A DNA stretch of 64,000 bases from Cupriavidus phytohabitans (GCF_000426345.1 NZ_AUFE01000002.1:124001-188000); one strand, 5' to 3'; counted from the stretch's first letter, positions 55,662 through 64,000 are shown. Made by a program: numbers and translations. Notes: generated from the letters alone by a model not told the origin.

Positions 55662-56393
55662 ATGGCCGAACTGATGAACCGCGAAGATTTCCGTGCCGCC
55701 CTTGAAGAAGCCATCAAAGGCAAGAGCGCCAACAAGGCGCCGTTCAGCGTGGCCTGGGCCAGCGGCAAGCTGACCCGCGCCCATCTCGCACGCTGGGCCG
55801 AGAACCACTATCACTACGTCGGCCCGTTCGCGGATTACCTGGGCTACATCTACGCCCGCACGCCGGACCGCTATACCGAGGCCAAGGACTTCCTGCTTGC
55901 CAACATGTACGAGGAAGAGATCGGCGGCGACCGTCACACCGACCTGCTGATCCGTTTTGCCGAAGCCTGCGGCACCACGCGCGAGCGCGTGATCGACCCG
56001 GACAACATGTCGCCCACCACGCGCGGCCTGCAGAGCTGGTGCTATGCGGTGGCCATGCGCGAGGATCCGATCGTGGCGGTGGCCGGCCTGGTGGTCGGGC
56101 TGGAGTCGCAGGTGCCGTCGATCTACCGCAAGCAGACCCCGACGCTGCGCGACAAGTACCAGTTCACCGACGAAGAGGTCGAATTCTTCGACCTGCATAT
56201 CGTCTCGGACGAGATCCACGGCGAGCGCGGCTACCAGATCGTGCTGGAGCACGCCAACACGCCGGAACTGCAGCAGCGCTGCCTGAAGATCTGCGAGATC
56301 GGCGCGCAGATGCGGCTGTTGTACACCACGGCGCTCTATCACGACTACGTCGAGAAAGAGCTGCCGCTGCCCGAACTGGAGATGGCCGCCTGA
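55662..56393 (+). CDS. Haem-oxygenase-like di-iron oxidase (CADD/PqqC-like)
   Basis: A 243-residue protein of the HDO superfamily. Metal-ligand candidates match the CADD pattern in spacing: E85-x6-H92, E148 and H179-x3-D183-x2-H186 (EEEIGGDRH; HIVSDEIHGERG). Characterised members cleave C-C bonds or hydroxylate amines on amino acids and fatty acids. ATG with AGGAG. It starts a four-gene operon with an aldehyde dehydrogenase, a GlcG/HbpS protein and an electron-transfer fusion, suggesting it makes an aldehyde. Confidence 0.83.
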   Translation: MAELMNREDFRAALEEAIKGKSANKAPFSVAWASGKLTRAHLARWAENHYHYVGPFADYLGYIYARTPDRYTEAKDFLLANMYEEEIGGDRHTDLLIRFAEACGTTRERVIDPDNMSPTTRGLQSWCYAVAMREDPIVAVAGLVVGLESQVPSIYRKQTPTLRDKYQFTDEEVEFFDLHIVSDEIHGERGYQIVLEHANTPELQQRCLKICEIGAQMRLLYTTALYHDYVEKELPLPELEMAA

Positions 56394-56418
56394 GCGGCGC
56401 CGCGCACCCGCACCGACG

Positions 56419-57864
56419 ATGACCATATTCCTGAACCATATCGACGGCGAATGGACGGCCTGCCAGTCGGGCCGCACCTTCGACAACGTCAACCCGGCCG
56501 ACACCGCCGACATCGTGGGCCGCTTCCAGGCGTCGTCCGCGGTGGACGCGCAGGCGGCCGTGGCGGCCGCGGCGGCGGCATTTGCCGGCTGGAGAAAGAC
56601 TCCGGTCGGCAAGCGCGCCGTCATCCTCAACCGCGCGGCGGAGCATCTGGAAGCCAACGCCGACAGCATCGCCGCCGAGCTGACCCGCGAGGAGGGCAAG
56701 GCGCTGGCGCTGGCGCGCGACGAGGTGCTGCGCTCGGCCCAGACGCTGCGCTTCTACGCCGTGGAAGGGCAGACCTTCACGGGTGAGGTGTATCCGAACG
56801 ACGACCCTGACCAGCTCGTCTACAGCCAGCGCGAGTCGCTGGGCGTGGTGACGGTGATTGCGCCGTGGAATTTCCCGGTGTCGATCCCCGCGCGCAAGAT
56901 CGCGCCGGCGCTGGTGACCGGCAACACGGTGGTGTTCAAGCCATCGTCCGAGGCGCCGCTCTCGGGCTACCGGCTGGCCGAGGCATTGATCAAGGCCGGC
57001 TTGCCCAAGGGCGTGCTGAACTTCATCACCGGCAGCGCCGCCGAGATCGGCGCAACCATCACCGAGGCGCCGGCCGTGCGCGCGATCTCGTTCACCGGCT
57101 CGTCGCGCGCCGGCGAGCAGATCCACCGCGCCGCGCCGCTGACCACGCGCACGCAGATGGAACTGGGCGGCAAGAACCCGCTGATCGTGATGGAAGACGC
57201 TGACCTGGATCGCGCCGTCGACCTGACCATCAAGGGTGGCTTCTCGTTGTCGGGGCAGGCGTGTACCGGCACGAGCCGCGTGCTGGTGGCCGAATCCGTG
57301 AAGGCGGCATACACCGAACGCCTGCTGGCGAAGGTCGCAACGCTCAAGGTCGGCAGCGGCATGACGCCGGGCATGGATCTTGGGCCGCTGGCCTCGCACA
57401 AGCAGCTGGAAACGGTGCTGCGCTACATCGACATCGGCAAGTCCGAGGCGACGCTGCTGTGCGGTGGCACACGCCTGGCCGGCGGCGACTTCGACAAGGG
57501 CTACTACGTCGCGCCGACGGTATTCACCGACGTGACGCAACCGATGCGGATCGCGCGCGAGGAGATCTTCGGGCCGGTGATCGCCATCATCGGCTTCACC
57601 GATTACGCCGACGCCATCGCCAAGGCCAACGATACCGAGTACGGCCTGGCCGCGGCCATCGTCACCCGCAACCCGCGCTATATCCACCACTTCGCCACCG
57701 ACATCGAAGCGGGCACGGTCAAGATCAACCGCACCACCACCGGCAACCTGGTCAACGCGCCATTCGGTGGGGTCAAGCGGTCGAGCACTTCGACCTTCCG
57801 CGAGTCGGGCCGCACCGGGCTGGAGTTCTATACGCAGGTCAAGACGGTCTACCGGGGCGCCTGA
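56419..57864 (+). CDS. Aldehyde dehydrogenase
   Basis: A 481-residue NAD(P)-dependent aldehyde dehydrogenase. The catalytic cysteine is C282 in SGQACTG; the general-base glutamate is in MELGGKNP, and VTVIAPWNFPVS marks the cofactor site. It resembles semialdehyde dehydrogenases such as the alpha-ketoglutarate semialdehyde type. It follows the di-iron oxidase by 25 bases and probably oxidises its aldehyde product. Confidence 0.93.
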   Translation: MTIFLNHIDGEWTACQSGRTFDNVNPADTADIVGRFQASSAVDAQAAVAAAAAAFAGWRKTPVGKRAVILNRAAEHLEANADSIAAELTREEGKALALARDEVLRSAQTLRFYAVEGQTFTGEVYPNDDPDQLVYSQRESLGVVTVIAPWNFPVSIPARKIAPALVTGNTVVFKPSSEAPLSGYRLAEALIKAGLPKGVLNFITGSAAEIGATITEAPAVRAISFTGSSRAGEQIHRAAPLTTRTQMELGGKNPLIVMEDADLDRAVDLTIKGGFSLSGQACTGTSRVLVAESVKAAYTERLLAKVATLKVGSGMTPGMDLGPLASHKQLETVLRYIDIGKSEATLLCGGTRLAGGDFDKGYYVAPTVFTDVTQPMRIAREEIFGPVIAIIGFTDYADAIAKANDTEYGLAAAIVTRNPRYIHHFATDIEAGTVKINRTTTGNLVNAPFGGVKRSSTSTFRESGRTGLEFYTQVKTVYRGA

Positions 57865-57891
57865 GCCCGGCCGTCGCAAGGAGTCACAGAC

Positions 57892-58371
57892 ATGAAGAAA
57901 GCCATCAAGCTGGAACTGCGCGAAGCGCGCCACATGGTTGCCGCCGCGATCCGGCGCTCGGAGGAAATCGGCGTGCTGGAGTCGATCTGCGTGGTCGACG
58001 AGGGCGGCTACCCCCTCGCGCTGGAGCGCATGGACGGCGCCCGCATCACCGGGCCGCAGATCGCATGGAACAAGGCCTTTACCGCCGCGGGCCACAAGCG
58101 CTCCACCCACCTGTTCACCACGCCGCCCAACGGGCCGGCGCTGCCGGGCAACGAGGCCTTCGGCATCCAGTGGAGCTTCGAGGGCAAGTTCGCGGCATTC
58201 GTCGGCGGCTTCCCGATCGTGGTCAACGACGAGGTGATCGGCGGCATCGGCCTGTCCGGCGGCAACGGCGAGCAGGACACACAGGCCGGGCTGGCGGCGC
58301 TGCAGGCGCTGGCCGAGCTGCTGGCGCCGCAGGACCTGAAGGTGCTGGTGCAGGCCGACATCAAGAAGTAA
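57892..58371 (+). CDS. GlcG/HbpS-type (DUF336) protein
   Basis: A 159-residue protein of the GlcG/HbpS family (VVDEGGYPLALERMDGA; GGIGLSGGNGEQD). HbpS binds haem, but many relatives in catabolic operons have undefined roles. ATG with AAGGAG, 27 bases after the aldehyde dehydrogenase. Confidence 0.87.
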   Translation: MKKAIKLELREARHMVAAAIRRSEEIGVLESICVVDEGGYPLALERMDGARITGPQIAWNKAFTAAGHKRSTHLFTTPPNGPALPGNEAFGIQWSFEGKFAAFVGGFPIVVNDEVIGGIGLSGGNGEQDTQAGLAALQALAELLAPQDLKVLVQADIKK

Positions 58372-58398
58372 GTCCAAGTCAGTCTCAGCGGAGGTTCC

Positions 58399-59400
58399 AT
58401 GTCGTACCGCATCCAGATCGCCGAAACGCAGCAGGTCTTTCTTGTCGAGCGCGGCGAGACGCTGCTGCAGGCCGCGCAGCGCGCCAGCATCGCCTTGCCG
58501 CACGACTGCCAGCTGGGCGGCTGCGGCACCTGCCGCATCCGCCTGCTCGACGGGCAGGTGCGCTACGACGAGGAACCGTTCGGCCTCGCGCCTGACGAAG
58601 CCGCCGCCGGCTACGCGCTGGCTTGCCAGGCGCAGCCGCTGGCCGACCTTGTCATCAGCACCGCGCGCGAGGACGAGGCCTGCGCCGAGCCCGCGCGGCA
58701 CCGCGCGGTGGTGCAGGCGGTGCGGCCGCTGTCGGCGGACGTCATGCACGTCGAGCTGGAGGTGCCGGACGCTGGCGCGCTCGACTACCGCCCCGGCCAG
58801 TACCTGAAGCTGCTGAGCGCCGACGGGCTCGTGCGCAGTTTTTCGATGGCATCGGTGCCTCGCGACGGCCGCGTCGACCTGCACGTGCGCCGCATTCCGG
58901 GCGGCGCCTTTACCGACGGCATCCTGCCGCGCATGAAGGCCGGGGATGCGATCGACGTCGAACTGCCGCTCGGCAACTTCTTCTATCGCGCCCGCGATTA
59001 CCGGCCGCTGCTGATGGTGGCCACCGGCACCGGCCTGGCGCCGATCAAGGCGATCCTCGAATCGCTGATGGGCGATCCCGACTGCCCGCCGGTGTCGCTG
59101 TACTGGGGCATGCGGCGGCCGCAGGACCTGTACCTGCACGACGACATCCCCTCATGGGGCGAACGGCTCTATGACTTCCAGTATGTTCCGGTGCTGTCGC
59201 GTGCCGGGGCGGACTGGCAGGGCAGGCGCGGCTATGTGCACGACGCGGCGCTGGCTGATCTGGGCGACCTGAGCGAACACGCCATCTACCTGTGCGGCTC
59301 GCCCGACATGATCCGTGACGGCCGTGCCGCTTTCCTGGCGCACGGGGCCAGTCCGGACCATATCTACGCGGACAGCTTTACCTTCCAGCACCCTTGTTAA
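58399..59400 (+). CDS. Ferredoxin-NAD(P)H reductase fusion
   Basis: A 333-residue reductase with an N-terminal 2Fe-2S domain (cysteines in DCQLGGCGTCRI and ALACQAQ), an FAD barrel (VRSFSMAS) and an NAD domain (ATGTGLAPIKAI). Such fusions donate electrons to oxygenases. It is the last gene of the di-iron oxidase operon and is the natural electron source for that enzyme. ATG after a CGGAGG site. Confidence 0.92.
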   Translation: MSYRIQIAETQQVFLVERGETLLQAAQRASIALPHDCQLGGCGTCRIRLLDGQVRYDEEPFGLAPDEAAAGYALACQAQPLADLVISTAREDEACAEPARHRAVVQAVRPLSADVMHVELEVPDAGALDYRPGQYLKLLSADGLVRSFSMASVPRDGRVDLHVRRIPGGAFTDGILPRMKAGDAIDVELPLGNFFYRARDYRPLLMVATGTGLAPIKAILESLMGDPDCPPVSLYWGMRRPQDLYLHDDIPSWGERLYDFQYVPVLSRAGADWQGRRGYVHDAALADLGDLSEHAIYLCGSPDMIRDGRAAFLAHGASPDHIYADSFTFQHPC

Positions 59401-59426
59401 GACATGGCGGTATGCAAGAAGAAGGC

Positions 59427-59441
59427 TGGTATACAATGACG
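59427..59441. promoter_or_regulatory. GntR operator candidate, copy 4
   Basis: The sequence tggtatacaatgacg contains the GGTATAC half-site. It lies 32-46 bases before the GntR gene, where binding would give autoregulation. Confidence 0.5.
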
Positions 59442-59472
59442 CCAGCCTTTCCGCTTACGCCTCTGCCGACCC

Positions 59473-60180
59473 ATGTCCCTCACTCCGTCTTCCGCCGCGC
59501 CCGCCGAGCCGCTGAGCCTCGGCGCCAGCCACTCGCCGCTGTTCGCCCTTGTCACCGACAAGGTGCGCGAAGGCATCCTGAACGGCAAGTACGCGCCAGG
59601 CGAGCGGCTGGTGGAAAACAAGCTGTCGGCGGAACTGGGCGTGTCGCGCATCCCGGTGCGCGAGGCGCTGCGCGCGCTGGCGAGCGAGGGGCTGGTGCTG
59701 ATCGAGCCGCGCCGCGGCGCGACCGTGGCGAGCCTGTCGCCGGTGATCGCGCGCGAGATGGTGGAGGTGCGCGCCACGCTGGAAGGCCTCAACGCCAAGC
59801 TCGCCGCACAGCGGCGCGACCCGGCGCTGGTGGCGGAACTGGAAACGGTGCTGCGCCAGGGCATGGAAGCGGCCGCACAGGGCCGCGCGGATGAGCTGCT
59901 GGCGCTCAACACCCGCTTCCATGAGGTGCTCGGCACCATCGCCGCGAACAGCGTGCTGCAGGAAATGATGCGCTCGCTGCGCGAGCGCACCGCGGTGCTG
60001 TTTGGCCCGGCCAACGTGGTGCGCGCGCGCCAGAATTGGGACGAGCATGCCCAGATCCTGCAGGCCGTGATCGCCGGCGACGCCGACCTTGCCGCGCTGC
60101 TGGCCGCGCGCCATGTCTACAGCGCCGCCAAGGCGGCCGACCTGCCGGTGGGCGGGCAGGGCGCGGCGCAGGCGGCCTGA
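59473..60180 (+). CDS. GntR-family regulator (FCD domain)
   Basis: A 235-residue regulator with a GntR winged helix (about residues 20-90; LSAELGVSRIPVREALRALASEGLV) and an FCD effector domain. The first metal motif, usually D-x2-FH, reads NTRFH, so an aspartate is replaced by asparagine; the second histidine motif is EHAQIL and the third falls near AARHVY. Similar motifs precede this gene and neighbouring units, making it the probable regulator of the 53-63 kb region. Confidence 0.92.
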   Translation: MSLTPSSAAPAEPLSLGASHSPLFALVTDKVREGILNGKYAPGERLVENKLSAELGVSRIPVREALRALASEGLVLIEPRRGATVASLSPVIAREMVEVRATLEGLNAKLAAQRRDPALVAELETVLRQGMEAAAQGRADELLALNTRFHEVLGTIAANSVLQEMMRSLRERTAVLFGPANVVRARQNWDEHAQILQAVIAGDADLAALLAARHVYSAAKAADLPVGGQGAAQAA

Positions 60181-60307
60181 GCGAAGGCTGCGGCCCCGGG
60201 CTGCCAGCCGCTCCCGGCCGGTATTTCCCCAATCCGCGTTGCCATTGCCATTGCATGCCCCGCAACAGGGCATTGCATGCCCTCGCATGACGCATCGCAC
60301 CAAGAAT

Positions 60308-60322
60308 GTGTATACTGTAGGC
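60308..60322. promoter_or_regulatory. GntR operator candidate, copy 5
   Basis: The sequence gtgtatactgtaggc carries the GTATAC core. It is 26 bases before a 12-codon ORF and over 400 bases before the amidase. Confidence 0.45.
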
Positions 60323-60677
60323 ATTCAAGGTCAATTGGGATTTACCATGCAGTCGCCCGAGCAACGCATCTGTCGCAACCTGTAGGCGAGCAACTGCTGC
60401 GCCACTTTGCAGCGCGCGACGCCGTGCGTCACGCCTCGCCGCTGGTGCCGCTGCGCCTGCGCGATATCGGCCGTTTCTTGCTGGCACTGCGCGGCCGCGC
60501 GCCGCGCCGAAGCCATTGCTGATCCAGCCTGAATGACAGGGCGGCGCAGCGCGCCGCTCCCTTCCCCTTTCCCTCCTGGCACGCGTCCTGCGCGCCGCTC
60601 TTCCCGCAACTGCCGTTTCCTTCTGGTGGCCAGCGCGGTACCCGCACGTACATTAGCCCTTGCACTGCGCGAAAAAC

Positions 60678-60692
60678 GGAATATAGTATACC
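60678..60692. promoter_or_regulatory. GntR operator candidate, copy 6
   Basis: The 15-mer ggaatatagtatacc is the exact reverse complement of copy 1. It lies 77 bases before the amidase gene. Confidence 0.65.
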
Positions 60693-60768
60693 AAAGCAAG
60701 CGCAGCACCTCCTGAGCCCATACGCCCCCACCGCGCCTGAACCGCGCGGATAACGACAAGGAGCCAAT

Positions 60769-62265
60769 GTGAACCTGCCGGACTGGACGACTGGCGGCTT
60801 TCCGCCGCTATGGGAGGTGGCACAACGGCTCGCCGGCGGCACGATTGCATCGGAGGAACTCGTAGACGCCTGCGAGGCAGCCTGGCGGCAATGGCACGGC
60901 GTCATCAACGCGCTGGTGCTGTCGGATTTCAACGCCGCGCGTGCCGCGGCGCGCGACAGCGACCGGCGCCGTCGCGCCGGGAAGGCGCGCGGCGTTCTCG
61001 ATGGCGTGCCGTTCTCGGTCAAGGAATCGTTCGACGTCGCCGGCTGGCCGACCACCTGCGGCAATCCCGCCTTGCGCGGGCATGTCGCCCGGCGCGATGC
61101 CGTAGTGGTGCAACGGCTGCGCGATGCCGGCGCGATCCTGCTCGGCAAGACCAACGTCCCGCTCGGCCTGCGCGACTGGCAGAGCTACAACGCCATCTAC
61201 GGCACGACCCGCAATCCGCACGATCCGTCCCGCACGCCGGGCGGCTCGTCCGGCGGCAGCGCCGCGGCGGTGTGCGCGGGCCTGTCGTTCTTCGACGTGG
61301 GTTCCGACATCGGTTCCTCGCTGCGCAACCCGGCGCATTACTGCGGCATCTTCTCGCTCAAGCCCAGCCACGGACTGGTGCCGCTGGCGGGCCACGGCAC
61401 CGGCGCGGCCCGCTTCGGGGAGCAGGACATCAATGTCGCCGGCCCGCTGGCCCGGAGCGCGCGCGACCTGGAACTGGTGCTGCGCGCGATCGCCGGACCG
61501 GCCGGCGACGAGGTGCTGCCGTACAGAATGCAGTTGCCGGAATGCCCGCATCGCCAGCTTTCCGACTTCCGCGTTGCCGTGCTGCCCACCCATGCCCAGG
61601 CGGAAGCCGACGCCGAGGTTGCCGGGCAGATCGAGCAGCTTGGGCACTGGCTGGCCGGAAAGGGCGCGCGCGTCGACTGGCACGTGCGGCCCGACTTCGA
61701 CGCAGGCGAGCTGTGGCATGTCTACGTGACGCTGCTGCGCGCCACCACCTCCGTGCACATGGACGACGCCGCGTTTGCCGATGCGCTGGCCCGCAGCGCC
61801 ACGGCTACGGCGGGCGATCATGGCTATGCCACCCTGCAGTACACCGGCGCGACGCTGAGCCACCGCGACTGGCTGCGCCTGCAGGTTGCGCGCGAATGCT
61901 TTGCCGCCGCGTGGCGCCGTTTCTTCACGGGCTACGACGTGCTGCTGTGCCCGGCCGCGGCCACCACGGCATTTCCCCTTGACGAGGCGGGCGAGCCCTG
62001 GCAGCGCACCATCACCGTCAACGGCCGCCCGCAGCCGATGACCACGCAGCTGTTCTGGGCCGGCCATTCCGGGCTGTGCGGCTTGCCTTCGGCCGTTGCA
62101 CCAATCGGGCCGGGCGCCAGCGGCCTGCCGGTCGGCGTGCAGATTGTCGCCGGCCGCTACCAGGATCTCACTGCCTTGCGTTTTGCCAGCCTGCTGGAGC
62201 AGGCGGGCCATGCCTGCCGGCCGCCGCCGGTGCCAGCCGCCTGGCCAGCGGACCACCGCAACTAA
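60769..62265 (+). CDS. Amidase-signature family hydrolase
   Basis: A 498-residue amidase with the Ser-cisSer-Lys triad: K85 in VKESFDV, the cis-serine in TPGGSSGGSAAA and the nucleophile in GSDIGSSLRNPA. GTG start with AAGGAG. It hydrolyses an amide to acid and ammonia or amine and is followed after 35 bases by the MFS carrier. An operator motif lies just upstream, placing it in the GntR-controlled set. Confidence 0.92.
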   Translation: MNLPDWTTGGFPPLWEVAQRLAGGTIASEELVDACEAAWRQWHGVINALVLSDFNAARAAARDSDRRRRAGKARGVLDGVPFSVKESFDVAGWPTTCGNPALRGHVARRDAVVVQRLRDAGAILLGKTNVPLGLRDWQSYNAIYGTTRNPHDPSRTPGGSSGGSAAAVCAGLSFFDVGSDIGSSLRNPAHYCGIFSLKPSHGLVPLAGHGTGAARFGEQDINVAGPLARSARDLELVLRAIAGPAGDEVLPYRMQLPECPHRQLSDFRVAVLPTHAQAEADAEVAGQIEQLGHWLAGKGARVDWHVRPDFDAGELWHVYVTLLRATTSVHMDDAAFADALARSATATAGDHGYATLQYTGATLSHRDWLRLQVARECFAAAWRRFFTGYDVLLCPAAATTAFPLDEAGEPWQRTITVNGRPQPMTTQLFWAGHSGLCGLPSAVAPIGPGASGLPVGVQIVAGRYQDLTALRFASLLEQAGHACRPPPVPAAWPADHRN

Positions 62266-62300
62266 CCACACCACATCACACACCACTGGGGAGGGGAATC

Positions 62301-63605
62301 ATGTTCGATTGGTTCCGTGATTTGTCGCGCATGGAGCGCAAGGGATTCTATGGCGCGTTCCTGGGGCATGCCGTCGACGTGTTCGACTTCATGATCTATT
62401 CCTTCCTCATCTCCACGCTGCTGGGGCAGTGGGGCATGAGCAAATCCACGGCAGGCGCCATCGTCACGTGGACGCTGGTGTCGTCGCTGGTCGGCGCGAT
62501 CGGCGCCGGTATCCTGGCCGACCGCTACGGGCGCGTGCGCGTGCTGCGCTGGACCATCATCGTGTTCGCGGGTGCCTGCTTCCTGTGCGGGCTGGCGCAG
62601 TCGCCAGAGCAGCTGATGCTGTTCCGCATGATCCAGGGGCTGGGCTTCGGCGGCGAGTCGTCGCTGTGCATGGTGCTGGTGACGGAGATGATCCGCAACC
62701 CGGCGCATCGCGGCAAGTACTCGGGCTTTACCGCCAGCAGCTATTCCTTCGGCTGGGGCGCGGCGGCAATCGTGTATGCGATCACCTTCAGCGTGCTGCC
62801 GGCGGAAACGGCATGGCGCGTCTGCTTCTTCCTCGGCATCCTGCCGGCGCTGGTGGTGATCTACCTGCGCCGCAACCTGGAGGAGCCGGAGATTTTCCTG
62901 AAGAGCCGCGCGGCGGGCCGGCAAGGCTCTGCGCTGGCCGGGCTCGGCCGCTTGTTCCGCGGTCCGCTGCTGTCGAAGACGCTGCTGTGCAGCCTGCTTT
63001 CGGGCGGCATGCTCGGGGCGTACTACGCCATTGCCACGTGGCTGCCGACCTTCCTCAAGACTGAGCGCGGCCTGTCGGTGTTCGGCACCAGTTCCTACCT
63101 GACGGTCACCATCATCGGCTCGTTGGTCGGCTACGTGGCGGGGGCCTACGCCACGGACCGCTGGGGCCGGCGGCTGACCTACATCGTGTTCGCGGCGGGC
63201 GCGTTCGTGGCCGCGCTGGTCTACATGGTGATCCCGGTGTCGAACACGTCGATGCTGTTCCTGGGCTTCCCGCTGGGGGTGCTGATGCAGGGCGTGTTCG
63301 CCGGCATCGGTGCAACCATCTCCGAGTCCTATCCCAACGATATCCGCGCGACGGGCTATGGCGTCTCGTACAACGCCGGCCGCGTGATCGGCTCGCTGTT
63401 CCCGCTCTCGGTCGGGTGGCTGAGTTCGGGGCACACCTCGCTGCCGATCGCGATCGCGATCGTGGCCGGGGTCGGCTATGCGATGGTCGTGGTCGCCGCG
63501 GTGCTGCTGCCGGAAACCACCGGCATGGACCTGGAGCAGGCCGGCGGCAGCGGGGAGAAGGAAGAGGCCGCACCGCTGGCGCAGCCCGCGGGCACGGTCG
63601 CCTGA
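62301..63605 (+). CDS. MFS carrier (metabolite:proton symporter)
   Basis: A 434-residue major facilitator with 12 predicted helices; GHAVDVFDFMIYSF in helix 1, GILADRYGRVRVL in loop 2-3 and LGFGGESSLCMVLVTEMI in helix 4. It is of the sugar/organic acid symporter group and probably imports the amide substrate. ATG with GAGGGGA, co-transcribed with the amidase. Confidence 0.9.
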   Translation: MFDWFRDLSRMERKGFYGAFLGHAVDVFDFMIYSFLISTLLGQWGMSKSTAGAIVTWTLVSSLVGAIGAGILADRYGRVRVLRWTIIVFAGACFLCGLAQSPEQLMLFRMIQGLGFGGESSLCMVLVTEMIRNPAHRGKYSGFTASSYSFGWGAAAIVYAITFSVLPAETAWRVCFFLGILPALVVIYLRRNLEEPEIFLKSRAAGRQGSALAGLGRLFRGPLLSKTLLCSLLSGGMLGAYYAIATWLPTFLKTERGLSVFGTSSYLTVTIIGSLVGYVAGAYATDRWGRRLTYIVFAAGAFVAALVYMVIPVSNTSMLFLGFPLGVLMQGVFAGIGATISESYPNDIRATGYGVSYNAGRVIGSLFPLSVGWLSSGHTSLPIAIAIVAGVGYAMVVVAAVLLPETTGMDLEQAGGSGEKEEAAPLAQPAGTVA

Positions 63606-63614
63606 TCGAGTGGG

Positions 63615-63635
63615 AAGGGCGCCGCCGGCGCCCTT
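63615..63635. terminator. Hairpin between convergent genes
   Basis: A perfect 9-bp stem (aagggcgcc/ggcgccctt) with a three-base loop lies between the convergent MFS and TauE-type genes. There is no long T-run, but the position fits a bidirectional terminator. Confidence 0.6.
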
Positions 63636-63652
63636 GCCGCAAATTAGCGCAC

Positions 63653-64000
63653 TTACCGCACCCATGCCGAGATCGCCGGCAGCATCAGGCTGACGCCGAT
63701 CCCGATCAGCACGCCGAACGCGACGCGCCGCGTCGTGGTCGGCGAGAACGGGGGCGGAAAGCGCCGCCCCAGCAGGGTGGCGACCACCACTACCGGCACG
63801 CCGAGCGCCGCCTGCAGCCAGATCGCGGCATCGAGCTGGCCCTGCCACGCCGAGAACAGCGTGCGCACGCTCGATGTGACGGTGAATACCAGGATCAGCG
63901 CGCAGCGGATCTCCACCGGTTTCATCGGCTGCCGGTAGAACTGGAAGATCAGCGGCGGCCCGGACACGCCGAACATGCCGCTCAGCAGCCCGCCGAAGAC
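63653..64000 (-). CDS. TauE/SafE-type permease (5' truncated by window)
   Basis: The C-terminal 115 residues of a TauE/SafE-type membrane protein, open to the window edge. The motif GLLSGMFGVSGPPLIFQFY is the second-half signature of the family, and three hydrophobic segments follow. It is on the opposite strand from the amidase/MFS unit. Confidence 0.85.
   Translation of the reverse strand, partial: VFGGLLSGMFGVSGPPLIFQFYRQPMKPVEIRCALILVFTVTSSVRTLFSAWQGQLDAAIWLQAALGVPVVVVATLLGRRFPPPFSPTTTRRVAFGVLIGIGVSLMLPAISAWVR

Larger units (their letters stand above)
60181..60768. other. Intergenic region with two operator motifs
   Basis: No convincing gene lies in these 588 bases. They contain motif copies at 60308 and 60678, a 12-bp direct repeat (cattgcatgccc at 60249-60260 and 60271-60282) and a 12-codon ORF (60348-60386, MQSPEQRICRNL) just downstream of copy 5. 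The small ORF has no clear ribosome-binding site. Confidence 0.55.

Noticed and set aside
56164-59139. About 990-codon open frame antisense to the di-iron oxidase operon
   Set aside because: No domain or ribosome-binding site; shadow of four identified genes.
60277-60522. An 81-codon frame between the GntR and amidase genes
   Set aside because: No ribosome-binding site, no recognisable domain, and the frame crosses operator motif 5; more likely non-coding.

Overview
The window is GC-rich, densely coded chromosomal DNA of a betaproteobacterium, most likely Cupriavidus or a close Burkholderiaceae relative. The inference rests on gene content: a paa cluster ending in a PaaN-type dehydrogenase, a Bug-family solute receptor inside a CoA-catabolic operon, a 4-methylmuconolactone-type cluster, and many LysR, IclR, GntR and MocR regulators. 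No rRNA, tRNA, CRISPR array or insertion sequence was seen.

Layout. 1-6.7 kb: phenylacetate catabolism (paaA partial, B, C, D, E, N, K). 6.8-6.9 kb: a pair of REP-like palindromes. 7.0-9.0 kb: DUF485 protein and acetate permease ActP. 9.0-11.1 kb: an EF-G-like GTPase. 11.3-13.2 kb: divergent SDR and LysR genes. 13.3-19.8 kb: an eight-gene minus-strand operon for an unidentified acid degraded as CoA thioester (OB-fold protein, thiolase, SDR, enoyl-CoA hydratase, Bug receptor, thioesterase with an in-frame 9-bp repeat, CaiB/BaiF CoA-transferase, nitroreductase), with a LysR gene upstream. 21.2-23.9 kb: taurine/sulfonate ABC transporter. 25.0-31.2 kb: four-gene DNA ligase-associated cassette (MBL exonuclease, ligase, Lhr-like helicase, PdeM), each junction an ATGA overlap.

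31.3-35.2 kb is the most unusual part. It is visibly AT-richer and looks acquired. On the minus strand it holds a 23-codon peptide gene with a strong ribosome-binding site, a perfect stem-loop, a SagB-type FMN dehydrogenase, an AurF-type di-iron oxygenase retaining all seven metal-ligand positions, an MFS exporter and a GNAT acetyltransferase. I read it as a candidate peptide-derived natural product (RiPP-like) cluster without YcaO, radical SAM or lanthipeptide enzymes.

35.8-42.0 kb: amino acid/amine uptake and oxidation (PuuB-like oxidase, NTF2-like protein, MocR regulator, permease, IclR regulator). 42.1-44.8 kb: a CobS/CobT-like MoxR ATPase and VWA protein pair. 44.9-50.4 kb: a methylmuconolactone-type cluster (CatC-like isomerase, MmlI-like methylisomerase with H26, Y39, H52 and C67, MFS carrier, CoA-transferase, LysR, metallo-beta-lactamase-fold hydrolase). 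50.7-53.3 kb: two ferredoxins, an unknown 117-residue protein and a large permease.

53.4-63.6 kb looks like one catabolic regulon: TauE/SafE-type permease, ornithine cyclodeaminase-like protein, haem-oxygenase-like di-iron oxidase (CADD/PqqC type), aldehyde dehydrogenase, GlcG/HbpS protein, ferredoxin-reductase fusion, GntR-FCD regulator, amidase and MFS carrier. Copies of a GGTATAC-type motif lie before each transcription unit, two of them exact 15-bp reverse complements, which suggests control by the local GntR protein. The window ends inside a second TauE/SafE-type permease.
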